35,209 bases of DNA from Vulcanimicrobiota bacterium (lineage in GTDB: Bacteria > Vulcanimicrobiota > Vulcanimicrobiia > Vulcanimicrobiales > Vulcanimicrobiaceae): positions 1 through 35,209 of the forward strand of contig JAFARW010000134.1 of the NCBI GenBank assembly GCA_019245275.1, read 5' to 3'. The translations under genes and the position numbers were made by a program. Shown piece after piece: positions 11,167-19,724 of the stretch. The notes beneath the pieces were generated by a model, which was not told where the DNA came from, did no database searches, and was given only the letters and a program-made list of their open reading frames with translations. Each line of letters opens with the position of its first letter. Within the stretch, counting starts at the first letter, position 1.

Positions 11167-11951
11167 CTCTGCCGATTGGGCTCGACGTCGGAGCAACGCG
11201 CATCAGATTGGCAGTCGCTCGGGTACGCAACGGAACGGCGCGCGTCGAGGCCATCGTGGGCCGCGATCGTCGCGACGACGTTTCGCCTGCCGCGTTGGTT
11301 CGAGAAGCGTGGGCGGAGCTCGACGTTCCCGAGCGGCGTTGTGTTCTGGCGCTCGGTGCTCCGGAAGCCGAACTCCGGCCCGCAACTTTACGGCCGCATC
11401 GCATGGTTGGAAGCGCGCAACGCGCCGCGCTTGAAGCGCGCCTCGAGGCGCTCGCAGCCACACCACTGCAAGCGCTGGCGGTCGACCATGAATCCCTCGC
11501 GCTGCAACGAGCGCTGCCGGGCTACCGGATCGTTATCGACGCCGGATACGAACGCACGAGCCTGCATCTGTTCGACGAGTCGCCACCTCGCACGATGTCT
11601 ATTCCGTGCGGCGGTCGCGAGATCGCATTGCAAATTGGGCGAGACCTCGGCATCGACGCGCGAAGTGCGGAATATCGAAAACGCACGCTCGGCGTTAACG
11701 GTGCTGGCGAGGCGTCCTATGAACGATTGCTCGCAGAGATCGTCGCGGCGATGCGGTCGCTGCATACGGGAGCGGACCGGATCGCCTTGGTGGGAAACAA
11801 CGCTCGGCTAGCCGGCATTGCAAAGGATCTCGCTTCGGCCTGCGCATGCACCGTCGACCTACCTGAATCCGAGTTGTTGTGCGGATTGGATGTTGCTGCC
11901 GCCGAGTGGAATCTCGCCGCAGGGCTGAGCATCTGGATGTTGGGCGCTTGA
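11151..11951 (+). CDS. PilM-like actin-fold ATPase (type IV pilus / secretin assembly protein), GTG start
   Basis: LPIGLDVGATRIRLAVARV (PilM/FtsA-like phosphate 1 motif), YRIVIDAGYERTSLHLF (phosphate 2), RIALVGNNARLAGIAKDL; overlaps the sigma gene stop; precedes a secretin. Confidence 0.75.
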   Translation: MRRALTLPIGLDVGATRIRLAVARVRNGTARVEAIVGRDRRDDVSPAALVREAWAELDVPERRCVLALGAPEAELRPATLRPHRMVGSAQRAALEARLEALAATPLQALAVDHESLALQRALPGYRIVIDAGYERTSLHLFDESPPRTMSIPCGGREIALQIGRDLGIDARSAEYRKRTLGVNGAGEASYERLLAEIVAAMRSLHTGADRIALVGNNARLAGIAKDLASACACTVDLPESELLCGLDVAAAEWNLAAGLSIWMLGA

Positions 11952-12454
11952 ATCGACATGATTTTTTGCACTCGCGGAACGGTTGCGAGCGGCGTCGCGT
12001 TCAGTTACGCCGAGCCGTTGCAATTATAGCCGCGACTCTGAGCGTTTTTCTCATCCTTGTTCTCATCGCATTCTTTCACAACGACTTGCAGATGCGGAGC
12101 GCAGCCGTCGACCCGATTTCTCCCATACCGCATCGTGTGACGAAGATCTATCGCACGCAAGCGGCTCGCGTGCAAGCGCATCGGAAATTAAAGAAGGCAG
12201 TCCGACTAGTTACGCCATTCCGCGCTACGCCACGGCCGCCGCGCGTTTTGACGGTGGCATCGCGCCGCAGAGCAGAATATGCAAGGCTGCTTGCCGTTGC
12301 GGTAGGCGGACAGCCGCAGGCGATCGTCGCAGCGGGCGCGCAAACGCGTATCGTCACCATCGGCGACGTTGTCGATGGCCATCGCATCGCGGCGATCGTG
12401 CTTGACGGCCTGCGCTTTGCGGGTGTGCAACAGATGATGCGAATCCGTCGATGA
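11948..12454 (+). CDS. Single-pass membrane protein with C-terminal PilP/GspC-like homology region (putative inner-membrane clamp), TTG start
   Basis: TTGA overlap with upstream stop; N-terminal TM VAIIAATLSVFLILVLIAFF; C-terminal RIVTIGDVVDGHRIAAIVLDGLRFAGVQQ resembles PilP/GspC HR pattern; followed by secretin. Confidence 0.55.
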   Translation: MNRHDFLHSRNGCERRRVQLRRAVAIIAATLSVFLILVLIAFFHNDLQMRSAAVDPISPIPHRVTKIYRTQAARVQAHRKLKKAVRLVTPFRATPRPPRVLTVASRRRAEYARLLAVAVGGQPQAIVAAGAQTRIVTIGDVVDGHRIAAIVLDGLRFAGVQQMMRIRR

Positions 12455-13668
12455 AGCAGCGTGCATTCATCGCGCTCGTTTGCATGCTGTGCGTGGCTGC
12501 TTCGTCAAGCGCCATGCCGATCTCGATCGACATCCGCGACGCGCGTTTAGGCGATGTCATCTTCATGCTCGCAGCCCAGTCGGGAAAGAGCATCATCGCG
12601 GATACATCCGCGCGCCGCGAACGCGTAACGTTACGCGTGCGGAATGCAAGCTTCGATCGAATCCTGAAGCTCCTGGCGGGCACACACAATCTCCGGCTGA
12701 TGCGCGACGGCAACATCTACCTGCTCTCGGCAAACGCACCCACAGCGCACGCAGCATCGGCGACGCCGAACACCATGCGCCCTCACGAACTGCGTCTGCC
12801 GGCCGTCGTGATCCCCGCGAATCCATTTGACTCTGCGAAGCGCACGCCAAGCGTCGCCGATGCCACCGTCGACGTGAGCTCGATCTCGCTGCGGTTCGTC
12901 AAACCGTCGGTGGCGCTCGATGCGGTGCGCGATCTATTGCCCGCGGCAACCTTCATTCCAGATGACACGCATCGTGGCGTGACAGTCGTAGGAAGCGCGA
13001 GCGCAGTGAATATTTCGAGCTACCTGCTGGAGAACGCCGATTCACAGCGGCCGCGCGTCCTAGTCGATGTGCGCGCGATTGACGTTCGAATCGCGGAGCA
13101 GGAAGATACCCTCGCGCAGGAACTCAGCGACGATCCCGTTGCCCAGAGCAAAAACGTGCCGCTGTACGCCTTTCTCAAAAACACGCGATCGCTGGAGGGC
13201 GATCTGCGTTTCTTGGTCGATGTTGGACGGGCGCAGAGCATCGCAAGCCGCCGATTCGTAGCGCCGGCCGGCCGGCACTTCGATTTCCTAATCGGCGGCC
13301 CAAACGGCGCCGACGTTGACATCAAGCCGGCGCCAGCCGATCCAGGAATCGGCATGGAGATCGCTAGCCGATATAATCTGCCGGTGAAAGCCGGCGGCGC
13401 AACCGCGCTGCTGAGCCGCGAAAGGACCTTTTCGTTCCGCGCGCAGCCGAACCAATCGATTATTGTGGGCGGCTTTTTCAAAGAGGTCGATCCGCAGACG
13501 ATCGCCGGCGCGCCGCGCTTGGAGCAACTTCCGGCCCTAGGCCCGATCTTTTTGAAACGCAGACGCTCCCATATAAAGGATGAAATCTGCGTCGTGATCA
13601 CGCCGCGGCTGGTCGGGCAAGGGCCGGGAAGGGCTCGTCAGCACGAAAGGGGCGCGCGCTCGGCGTAA
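12451..13668 (+). CDS. Short secretin (STN domain + type II/III secretion system secretin domain)
   Basis: Signal peptide; STN-like IDIRDARLGDVIFMLAAQSGKSIIADTSARRERVTLRVRNASFDRILKLLAGTHNLRLMRDGNIYLLS; C-terminal LPALGPIFLKRRRSHIKDEICVVITPRLV secretin signature. Confidence 0.82.
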   Translation: MKQRAFIALVCMLCVAASSSAMPISIDIRDARLGDVIFMLAAQSGKSIIADTSARRERVTLRVRNASFDRILKLLAGTHNLRLMRDGNIYLLSANAPTAHAASATPNTMRPHELRLPAVVIPANPFDSAKRTPSVADATVDVSSISLRFVKPSVALDAVRDLLPAATFIPDDTHRGVTVVGSASAVNISSYLLENADSQRPRVLVDVRAIDVRIAEQEDTLAQELSDDPVAQSKNVPLYAFLKNTRSLEGDLRFLVDVGRAQSIASRRFVAPAGRHFDFLIGGPNGADVDIKPAPADPGIGMEIASRYNLPVKAGGATALLSRERTFSFRAQPNQSIIVGGFFKEVDPQTIAGAPRLEQLPALGPIFLKRRRSHIKDEICVVITPRLVGQGPGRARQHERGARSA

Positions 13669-13687
13669 AGCAAAGGTAGCGCCTCCA

Positions 13688-14866
13688 GTGTTCCGCTACC
13701 TGACCGCCGGCGAATCTCACGGACCAGCCCTAGTGGGCATCCTCGACGGGCTGCCGGCGCACCTCGAAATCGATATTGCCGCCATAAATGCGGCGTTGCG
13801 TAACCGCCAAGGTGGTTACGGGCGTGGCAAGCGGATGCAAATCGAATCCGACAAAGTCGATTTTTTGGCCGGCGTGCGCGGATCGGTGACTCTGGGATCG
13901 CCGATTGCCATCGTCATTCAAAATCGCGATTTCGAAAACAATCGCGCCTTGATGGATCCCCTGACCGGGGCGGGCGCGCCGCTCGCGTCACCGCGGCCGG
14001 GACACGCCGACTATGCCGGCGCGTTAAAATATCGCCAAACGGATTTGCGAAACGTTCTCGAACGCGCAAGCGCCCGTGAGACAGCGATGCGAGTTGCGCT
14101 CGGCGCGATCTGCGCGCAATTCCTAGCAGTGCTTGGCATTAAAACGCTTTCGTACGTCACGCGAATCGGCGACGTCGACGCACCGGATTTCGCAGATGTC
14201 GATCGCTCCGCGATCGACACGAGTAGCGTCCGCTGCCCCGATGCCGATAGCGCGCGCAGCATGGAAGCCGCGATCGATCGCGCGAGCGCGGCCGGCGATA
14301 CGCTCGGGGGTGCCTACGTCGTGAGCATTGACGGCGTGCCCGCCGGCATCGGCTCAAACCGTCAACCGGACACGCGCCTCGACGGGATTTTGGCGGGCGC
14401 ATTGATGGGCATGCAAACGGTTAAAGCGGTGGAAGTCGGCGCGGGTGCCGCGGTTTCGTCGCGATCGGGATCGCAGGCACACGATACATTTTCAATGACG
14501 GGCTCGACGGTCACGCGCGGCTCAAATCGTGCCGGCGGCATCGAAGGGGGCATTTCGAACGGCCAAACGATCTTGTTGCGGGCGTACGTCAAACCGCTCC
14601 CGACGCTGCGCAATCCGCTGCAATCCGTCGATCTGCACCAACGCACTGCCGCGCCGGCAACGGTGGTTCGTAGCGACATCTGCGTCGTTCCGGCGGCTTC
14701 GATCGTCGGCGAAGCGATGGTGCGCCTCGCTTTAACCGGCCCGGTTCTCGAAAAATACGGCGGCGATTCGATCGAAGAGACGCAGGCAAACTTCAAGCAA
14801 TCGACGCGCGCTGCTGACGAACTCTTCGGTAAGAGTCCACGACGGCGAAAGCGCGTTACGAGCTAA
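13688..14866 (+). CDS. aroC: Chorismate synthase
   Basis: FRYLTAGESHGPALVGILDGLPAHL, RNRQGGYGRGKRM, RPGHADYAGALKY, ARETAMRVALGA motifs. Confidence 0.98.
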   Translation: MFRYLTAGESHGPALVGILDGLPAHLEIDIAAINAALRNRQGGYGRGKRMQIESDKVDFLAGVRGSVTLGSPIAIVIQNRDFENNRALMDPLTGAGAPLASPRPGHADYAGALKYRQTDLRNVLERASARETAMRVALGAICAQFLAVLGIKTLSYVTRIGDVDAPDFADVDRSAIDTSSVRCPDADSARSMEAAIDRASAAGDTLGGAYVVSIDGVPAGIGSNRQPDTRLDGILAGALMGMQTVKAVEVGAGAAVSSRSGSQAHDTFSMTGSTVTRGSNRAGGIEGGISNGQTILLRAYVKPLPTLRNPLQSVDLHQRTAAPATVVRSDICVVPAASIVGEAMVRLALTGPVLEKYGGDSIEETQANFKQSTRAADELFGKSPRRRKRVTS

Positions 14867-14869
14867 GCG

Positions 14870-15391
14870 ATGCGCAACCATCTCGCGCTCCTCGGCTTCA
14901 TGGCCGCAGGTAAGTCAACGGTCGGCAAGCGGCTCGCCCGCAAGCTGAAGGTGCCGTTCGTGGATGTTGACGATGTCATCACTAAAGAACATGGCCCTAT
15001 TGCCGATATCTTCGATTCGCAAGGTGAACGCGCGTTTCGCGAACTCGAATACGATGCAATCGCTCGCGCCGTCGAACAGGAACCGTCAGTGTTGGCTCTT
15101 GGCGGAGGCGCGGCTACCTACTTGCCGACCCTTAAACTGCTACGCAAGCACACCTACCGGATCTTCATCAAGGTGCCCGTCGAAGTGATTGCCGGCCGCC
15201 TGAACCGATCGCGGCGCGAGCGGCCGTTGCTCGGTCCCCATCCAACGCTTCATCACATCAAAGAATTGTACGAAAGGCGCATCGAGAGCTACGCGAACTG
15301 TGACTTGACTGTGACGGCGGATCACCTGCGAGCGCCGCAGATCGTCGATCACATCGTCGAGTGGATGCACCGCAAGAAGCTCGCTCGTTGA
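14870..15391 (+). CDS. aroK: Shikimate kinase
   Basis: LLGFMAAGKSTVGKRLA Walker A, FVDVDDVI, GERAFRELE, VLALGGGAA motifs. Confidence 0.96.
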   Translation: MRNHLALLGFMAAGKSTVGKRLARKLKVPFVDVDDVITKEHGPIADIFDSQGERAFRELEYDAIARAVEQEPSVLALGGGAATYLPTLKLLRKHTYRIFIKVPVEVIAGRLNRSRRERPLLGPHPTLHHIKELYERRIESYANCDLTVTADHLRAPQIVDHIVEWMHRKKLAR

Positions 15392-16455
15392 TCCGAAACG
15401 ACGATCTCGGATATCCGATCGTCATCGGCAACTCCCTACGCTCGGAACTGCGGCACTTCTTACACGACCGTGACACCGACGTTGTTGTTCTCGCAGATCG
15501 CAACGTCGCTCCACTAGCGGAGCGGCTGACTAAAGGCACTCGAGGCGGCGTCATCGTCCACCGGTTCGACCTCGGCGAACGGCGCAAGACGCTCGCAACG
15601 CTCGAGCGTATTCTCGATGTTCTGATCGAATCGGGCGTCGAGCGGACGACAACGATCGTCGGCGTGGGCGGGGGCGTTGCTTGCGATCTCTTCGGCCTCG
15701 CAGCCTCGCTGTGCATGCGCGGTCTCGATTACATCGGTGTCGCCACGACGCTTGTGGCGATGGCTGATGCGGCGATCGGCGGGAAAACCGGCGTCAATCT
15801 GGCGCGTGGCAAGAATCTTGCCGGCACATTCGCACAGCCGCGGGCTGTCTTCTGCGAGCTCGACGCGTTGAGAACGTTGCCCTACGCGCGGCTTCGCGAA
15901 GGTCTCGCCGAAGTCGTGAAAGCGGCGATCATCGAGGGCGGCCGATTCTTCAGTCTGTTAGAAGAGGTCGCCGCACTGCCGTTTCGAGCGTGGCCGTGGG
16001 CCGAAATCGTTGAAGAATCCGTCAAAGTCAAAACGATGTATGTTGCCGATGATCGCACCGAGCAGGGAGCTCGCGAAACTCTGAATCTTGGTCACACGTT
16101 CGCGCATGCAATCGAGCGTGCGAGCCACTACCGGGTCAGTCACGGCGCTGCGGTGGCAGTCGGATTGCGGGCGGCTGGTCTGGCCGCCCTCAAGACCGGC
16201 CGGTTCAGCCGCATCGAGCACGGTCGCGTGTTGACTCTGCTTGCCTTGCTCGGCCTGCCCTTGCGCACCGGTGTTGACCCCAGTGAGATTCTTGCATCTC
16301 TTTCCGCTGATAAGAAGCGACGCAACGGTCGTCTTCGGTTCGTGCTGCCGCTTGCGATCGGCGACGTCGAACCTGGCGTTGAAGTGCCGACTCGCGTCGT
16401 ACGCAGCGTTATCGAGGCCTGTGTCACGCCGCCTTCGGCACGAGAGTTTGTCTAA
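15388..16455 (+). CDS. aroB: 3-dehydroquinate synthase (TTG start 15388 in TTGA overlap, or GTG 15361)
   Basis: VGVGGGVACDLFGLAAS, VATTLVAMADAAIGGKTGVNL, GLAEVVKAAII, LNLGHTFAHAIE motifs. Confidence 0.96.
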   Translation: MIRNDDLGYPIVIGNSLRSELRHFLHDRDTDVVVLADRNVAPLAERLTKGTRGGVIVHRFDLGERRKTLATLERILDVLIESGVERTTTIVGVGGGVACDLFGLAASLCMRGLDYIGVATTLVAMADAAIGGKTGVNLARGKNLAGTFAQPRAVFCELDALRTLPYARLREGLAEVVKAAIIEGGRFFSLLEEVAALPFRAWPWAEIVEESVKVKTMYVADDRTEQGARETLNLGHTFAHAIERASHYRVSHGAAVAVGLRAAGLAALKTGRFSRIEHGRVLTLLALLGLPLRTGVDPSEILASLSADKKRRNGRLRFVLPLAIGDVEPGVEVPTRVVRSVIEACVTPPSAREFV

Positions 16456-16475
16456 AGCAGAGGTTGTGCTATAAC
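16448..16475 (+). promoter_or_regulatory. Candidate sigma-70-like promoter TTGTCT-N16-TATAAC
   Basis: -35-like TTGTCT at 16448-16453, -10-like TATAAC at 16470-16475, immediately upstream of the ATG at 16484. Confidence 0.45.
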
Positions 16476-16483
16476 AGGTGGGT

Positions 16484-17194
16484 ATGTTTGGGTTTCTTCT
16501 TCCCGTAGCCATTGTCGCGTCAGCCATCGCGATCCCGAATCCGCAGCCGACGCTTCCGCCGTTGATCGGCAACGTCTACTCACGTGGACACTGCAGCGAC
16601 GGTCAGCGCACGCTGCTACGCGTTTTGCCGATGCTGATCACCAATGACAATACGATCGGGCGCGCCGTCGTCGGACTGGCGAGGGTCGATTCAACAAATG
16701 AGGCCACAACGCAGTTTGCCGTCAACCACACGCGACAGATGAGCAACCAAATTTTCAAAAACCTAGAAGGGGCCAAGAAGGAGCTCACGACGCTTCATGC
16801 GTTGGCAGCCGCAAGTTCAAACCCGGAGCAAGCTCGGCATTTTTCAGATGTTGCCGATTCGCTCGATACGGTTGTGGCGGAACAAAATGCCGTCGCGGAT
16901 CAGCTGAACGGTTACGCGGATACTGCAGATATGAGCCTTCTCTACACCGGCAGTGAGACTGAGCGGCAGATGGAAGCCTCAACAGGGCCTGGCGAAAACA
17001 CTTATTTGGGATCTCTCCAAGCAACGCAAAAGGCGCAGCACCCCTCGATGGCCCTGAGCGACATCGGCGCGTTGACGACGAACGTCTTCAAAGACGTTCA
17101 GACGCTGCGCGGGCAACTTGCCAATACCGAGGCACAAACGACGCAGCAGGTTCGCGAAGTCGTGAAAACCTGCGCGCCCAAACGCAAACCGTAA
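16484..17194 (+). CDS. Secreted or membrane-anchored helical hypothetical protein
   Basis: Intact ORF with N-terminal hydrophobic segment MFGFLLPVAIVASAIAIPNPQPTLP followed by Q/A/T-rich predicted helices; no family recognised. Confidence 0.75.
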   Translation: MFGFLLPVAIVASAIAIPNPQPTLPPLIGNVYSRGHCSDGQRTLLRVLPMLITNDNTIGRAVVGLARVDSTNEATTQFAVNHTRQMSNQIFKNLEGAKKELTTLHALAAASSNPEQARHFSDVADSLDTVVAEQNAVADQLNGYADTADMSLLYTGSETERQMEASTGPGENTYLGSLQATQKAQHPSMALSDIGALTTNVFKDVQTLRGQLANTEAQTTQQVREVVKTCAPKRKP

Positions 17195-19581
17195 CCCAGC
17201 GCGCTGTCGAGGCGCTGCCAATCCTTCGCTCGTCGCAGTTCGACCTGCCGCTGACATATGCGTGTTCGGGCGAACGACTTCAAGTTGGCGACATCGTGCG
17301 CGTACCGCTTGGAAAGCGCGAAGCGTTCGCTTTCATCACGCGCGATCCACACGAGCCGGCCGATGACCGCCCGTTGCGCGCCGTCATCGAGAAGGCAGCC
17401 GCGCCGCCGGCTTTCAACGCGACCGGGCTCGCCCTCGCAAAGTTCGTATCAGAGTACTATCTCTGTACGCTCGGCGAAGCGCTCTCAGCGGCCGTCCTGA
17501 GCTCGGCTGTTCCGCGGGCGGTAGACGAACTTGTGCGCCAAACTGGGGTACCCGCACACGGGAAGTACCTAAGCGTGCCTCCTCGACTTGTAAACTTGAT
17601 TTGGCACGACTTTCCAGAGCGGTTCTCGCTGGTTGCCCTGTTGCGCCATCCCGAAGCGCGGCGCTGCGGGGATCGGCGCTCGCTGTTGGCTTATGTGCGC
17701 GCGCTCGTGCAGGGCGGCGCGCTGGCACGCAAACGAGCCTTCATCGAGCCGCGCATGCATCAATACACGGTAAAAATGCTCTATCCGGCGGATGCTGAGA
17801 TTCGCGGTCACCGCGCGACGGAACTGACCGCGCTCGTGCGAGAACGGGGCAGCATCTCCCGAGCGGATGCACTTTTGGCGGGGTACTCGCGCGCGCTGAT
17901 CGCGCGTGCCGTTAAAGCGGGAGCGTTGCGCGAAGTCGATCAAGCGCCGGCGCGCAATGTCTCGACTAGTGCGCCGTCGATCGTCGATTTGACGCCGACC
18001 GCGGATCAAGCGGCCGCGCTCAAAGAGATCCGAGCGCGGCTTTCGGACAGTCGGTACGCACAAATCCTCTTGCAAGGCGTTGCCGGTAGCGGCAAGACCC
18101 TTGTCTATATCAAGGCGATTGAGGACGTGCTCGCGCGCGGCGGCCGCGCGATCGTGCTGGTGCCCGAGATCTCGCTGACGCCGCAGACGGCACGCCGCTT
18201 CCAAGACGCGTTCGGACAGCGCGTCGCGGTTTTACACTCGGCGCTGTCGGAGCGCGAGCGTTACGACGCATGGCAGGCGAGCGCGCACGGTGACGTCGAC
18301 ATCATCGTCGGAGCGCGTAGTGCAATCTTTGCGCCGCTGCCTGATGTTCGGTTGGTCGTTGTCGACGAGGCACATGAGAGCGCTTACAAACAAGAAAGCG
18401 TTCCGCGATACGACGCGGTCACGGTTGCGCGGAGGCGGATGCAGTTGGAAAACGGCGTCCTACTGCTTGGCAGCGCAACGCCATCCGTTGAATCTTACGC
18501 GGCTGCGAACGACGGGCGCTTGGCACACTTGATGCTTCGGACGCGGCCAAGCGCGCAGCCGCTCCCTGCCGTTCGCATCGTCGACATGGCCGCCGAGTTC
18601 GAAAGCGGCAATCGCACGGTCTTTAGCAGCGCTCTGATTGGCGCGCTCGACGAGCGGTTGCAACGCGGGGAGAAATCCGTGCTCTTGATCAATCGGCGCG
18701 GAAGCGCGCGTTTTCTCCTCTGCCGCACCTGCGGATACGTACCAAAATGCACTCGCTGCAGCGTCGCGTTCACGGTTCACCGCAGCGAAGGGTTGCTGCG
18801 CTGCCATTACTGCGATGCGCAAGAACCGCTCTTTGATGTCTGTCCGTCGTGCGGTGCATCTTCCACGCGCGAACTTGGAATCGGGACGCAGCGCGTCGTT
18901 TCCGAAGTCGGGCGTCTTTTCCGCGCCGCGCGCATCATTCGCATGGACAGCGACACGACGACCCACATCGGCGATCATGCGCGCCTGCTCGATGAATTCG
19001 AACGAGGGGGCGACGTCTTGGTCGGCACGCAGATGGTCGCGAAAGGACTCGACTTTCCGCAAGTAACGCTGGCGGCGGTCGTTGTCGCGGAGTTCGGACT
19101 CTTCGGCAGCGACTTCCGCGGCGCGGAGCAGACGTTCGCTCTCGTCGCGCAGCTGTGCGGACGAAGCGGCAGAGCCCAACCCGGTGAAGCGATCGTCCAG
19201 ACGTACGTGCCCGAGCACCCAGCTATACGCCTTGCGGCGGCGCATGATTACGATTCGTTTGCGCGCGGCGAACTCGAGGAGCGTAGGCTTTCGCAGTGGC
19301 CGCCATACGTACGGCTGATCTACCTGGGCGTCATCGGCCGCGATCGAGAGAACGTCGTCGAGCAGGCCACGAAGTACGCGTCGGTTTTGCGCGGCAGCTC
19401 AAGCGCTGAAGTCTTGGGGCCGGCGCCCTTTCCGATCGCACGGCTCAACGAAGAGTGGCGGTACCGAATCGCGCTGAAGACGCATGATGCGCCGGCGCTG
19501 CGGCGATTTTTGCGCGATACGCTGCTGCCGCAGGCGCGCCGCGAACGGAACACGCGCCTAGCAATCGATGTTGACCCGTAG
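17170..19581 (+). CDS. priA: Primosomal protein N' (replication restart helicase); start uncertain, first ATG/GTG/TTG in frame is GTG 17296
   Basis: Walker A GVAGSGKTLVYI, DEAHESAYKQ, GSATPSVES, zinc-binding CRTCGYVPKCTRCSVAF...CHYCDAQEPLFDVCPSCG, LAIDVDP C-terminus. Frame is open upstream of 17296 and encodes PriA-like AVEALPILRSSQFDLPLTYACSGERLQVGDIVRVPLG. Confidence 0.94.
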   Translation: MRAQTQTVTQRAVEALPILRSSQFDLPLTYACSGERLQVGDIVRVPLGKREAFAFITRDPHEPADDRPLRAVIEKAAAPPAFNATGLALAKFVSEYYLCTLGEALSAAVLSSAVPRAVDELVRQTGVPAHGKYLSVPPRLVNLIWHDFPERFSLVALLRHPEARRCGDRRSLLAYVRALVQGGALARKRAFIEPRMHQYTVKMLYPADAEIRGHRATELTALVRERGSISRADALLAGYSRALIARAVKAGALREVDQAPARNVSTSAPSIVDLTPTADQAAALKEIRARLSDSRYAQILLQGVAGSGKTLVYIKAIEDVLARGGRAIVLVPEISLTPQTARRFQDAFGQRVAVLHSALSERERYDAWQASAHGDVDIIVGARSAIFAPLPDVRLVVVDEAHESAYKQESVPRYDAVTVARRRMQLENGVLLLGSATPSVESYAAANDGRLAHLMLRTRPSAQPLPAVRIVDMAAEFESGNRTVFSSALIGALDERLQRGEKSVLLINRRGSARFLLCRTCGYVPKCTRCSVAFTVHRSEGLLRCHYCDAQEPLFDVCPSCGASSTRELGIGTQRVVSEVGRLFRAARIIRMDSDTTTHIGDHARLLDEFERGGDVLVGTQMVAKGLDFPQVTLAAVVVAEFGLFGSDFRGAEQTFALVAQLCGRSGRAQPGEAIVQTYVPEHPAIRLAAAHDYDSFARGELEERRLSQWPPYVRLIYLGVIGRDRENVVEQATKYASVLRGSSSAEVLGPAPFPIARLNEEWRYRIALKTHDAPALRRFLRDTLLPQARRERNTRLAIDVDP

Positions 19582-19667
19582 GAAGCTCCGAGTGAGTCTG
19601 CGTGGTTCAGCGTCGTGATGAAAGCGTCCGAGGATGAGCCGCGTGGGACTTACTCGGAGCTTCCTAC
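19578..19667. repeat. 21-nt inverted repeat (one G-T wobble) with 48-nt loop between priA and phaC
   Basis: 19578 GTAGGAAGCTCCGAGTGAGTC 19598 and 19647 GACTTACTCGGAGCTTCCTAC 19667 are complementary over 21 positions with a single G-T; the left arm contains the priA TAG stop. Confidence 0.9.
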
Positions 19668-19724
19668 ACTGAAGGTGCAAGGGCGGCGGCGCCCTAATTG
19701 GGGGTGCGCCCGCTGGGGCATACG

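Noticed and set aside
18460-19245. 261-aa minus-strand ORF inside priA
   Set aside because: Antisense shadow of PriA helicase motifs; no recognisable family.
19578-19667. Calling the inverted repeat a transposon/MITE
   Set aside because: No target-site duplication or second copy is visible in the window; left as an unexplained repeat.
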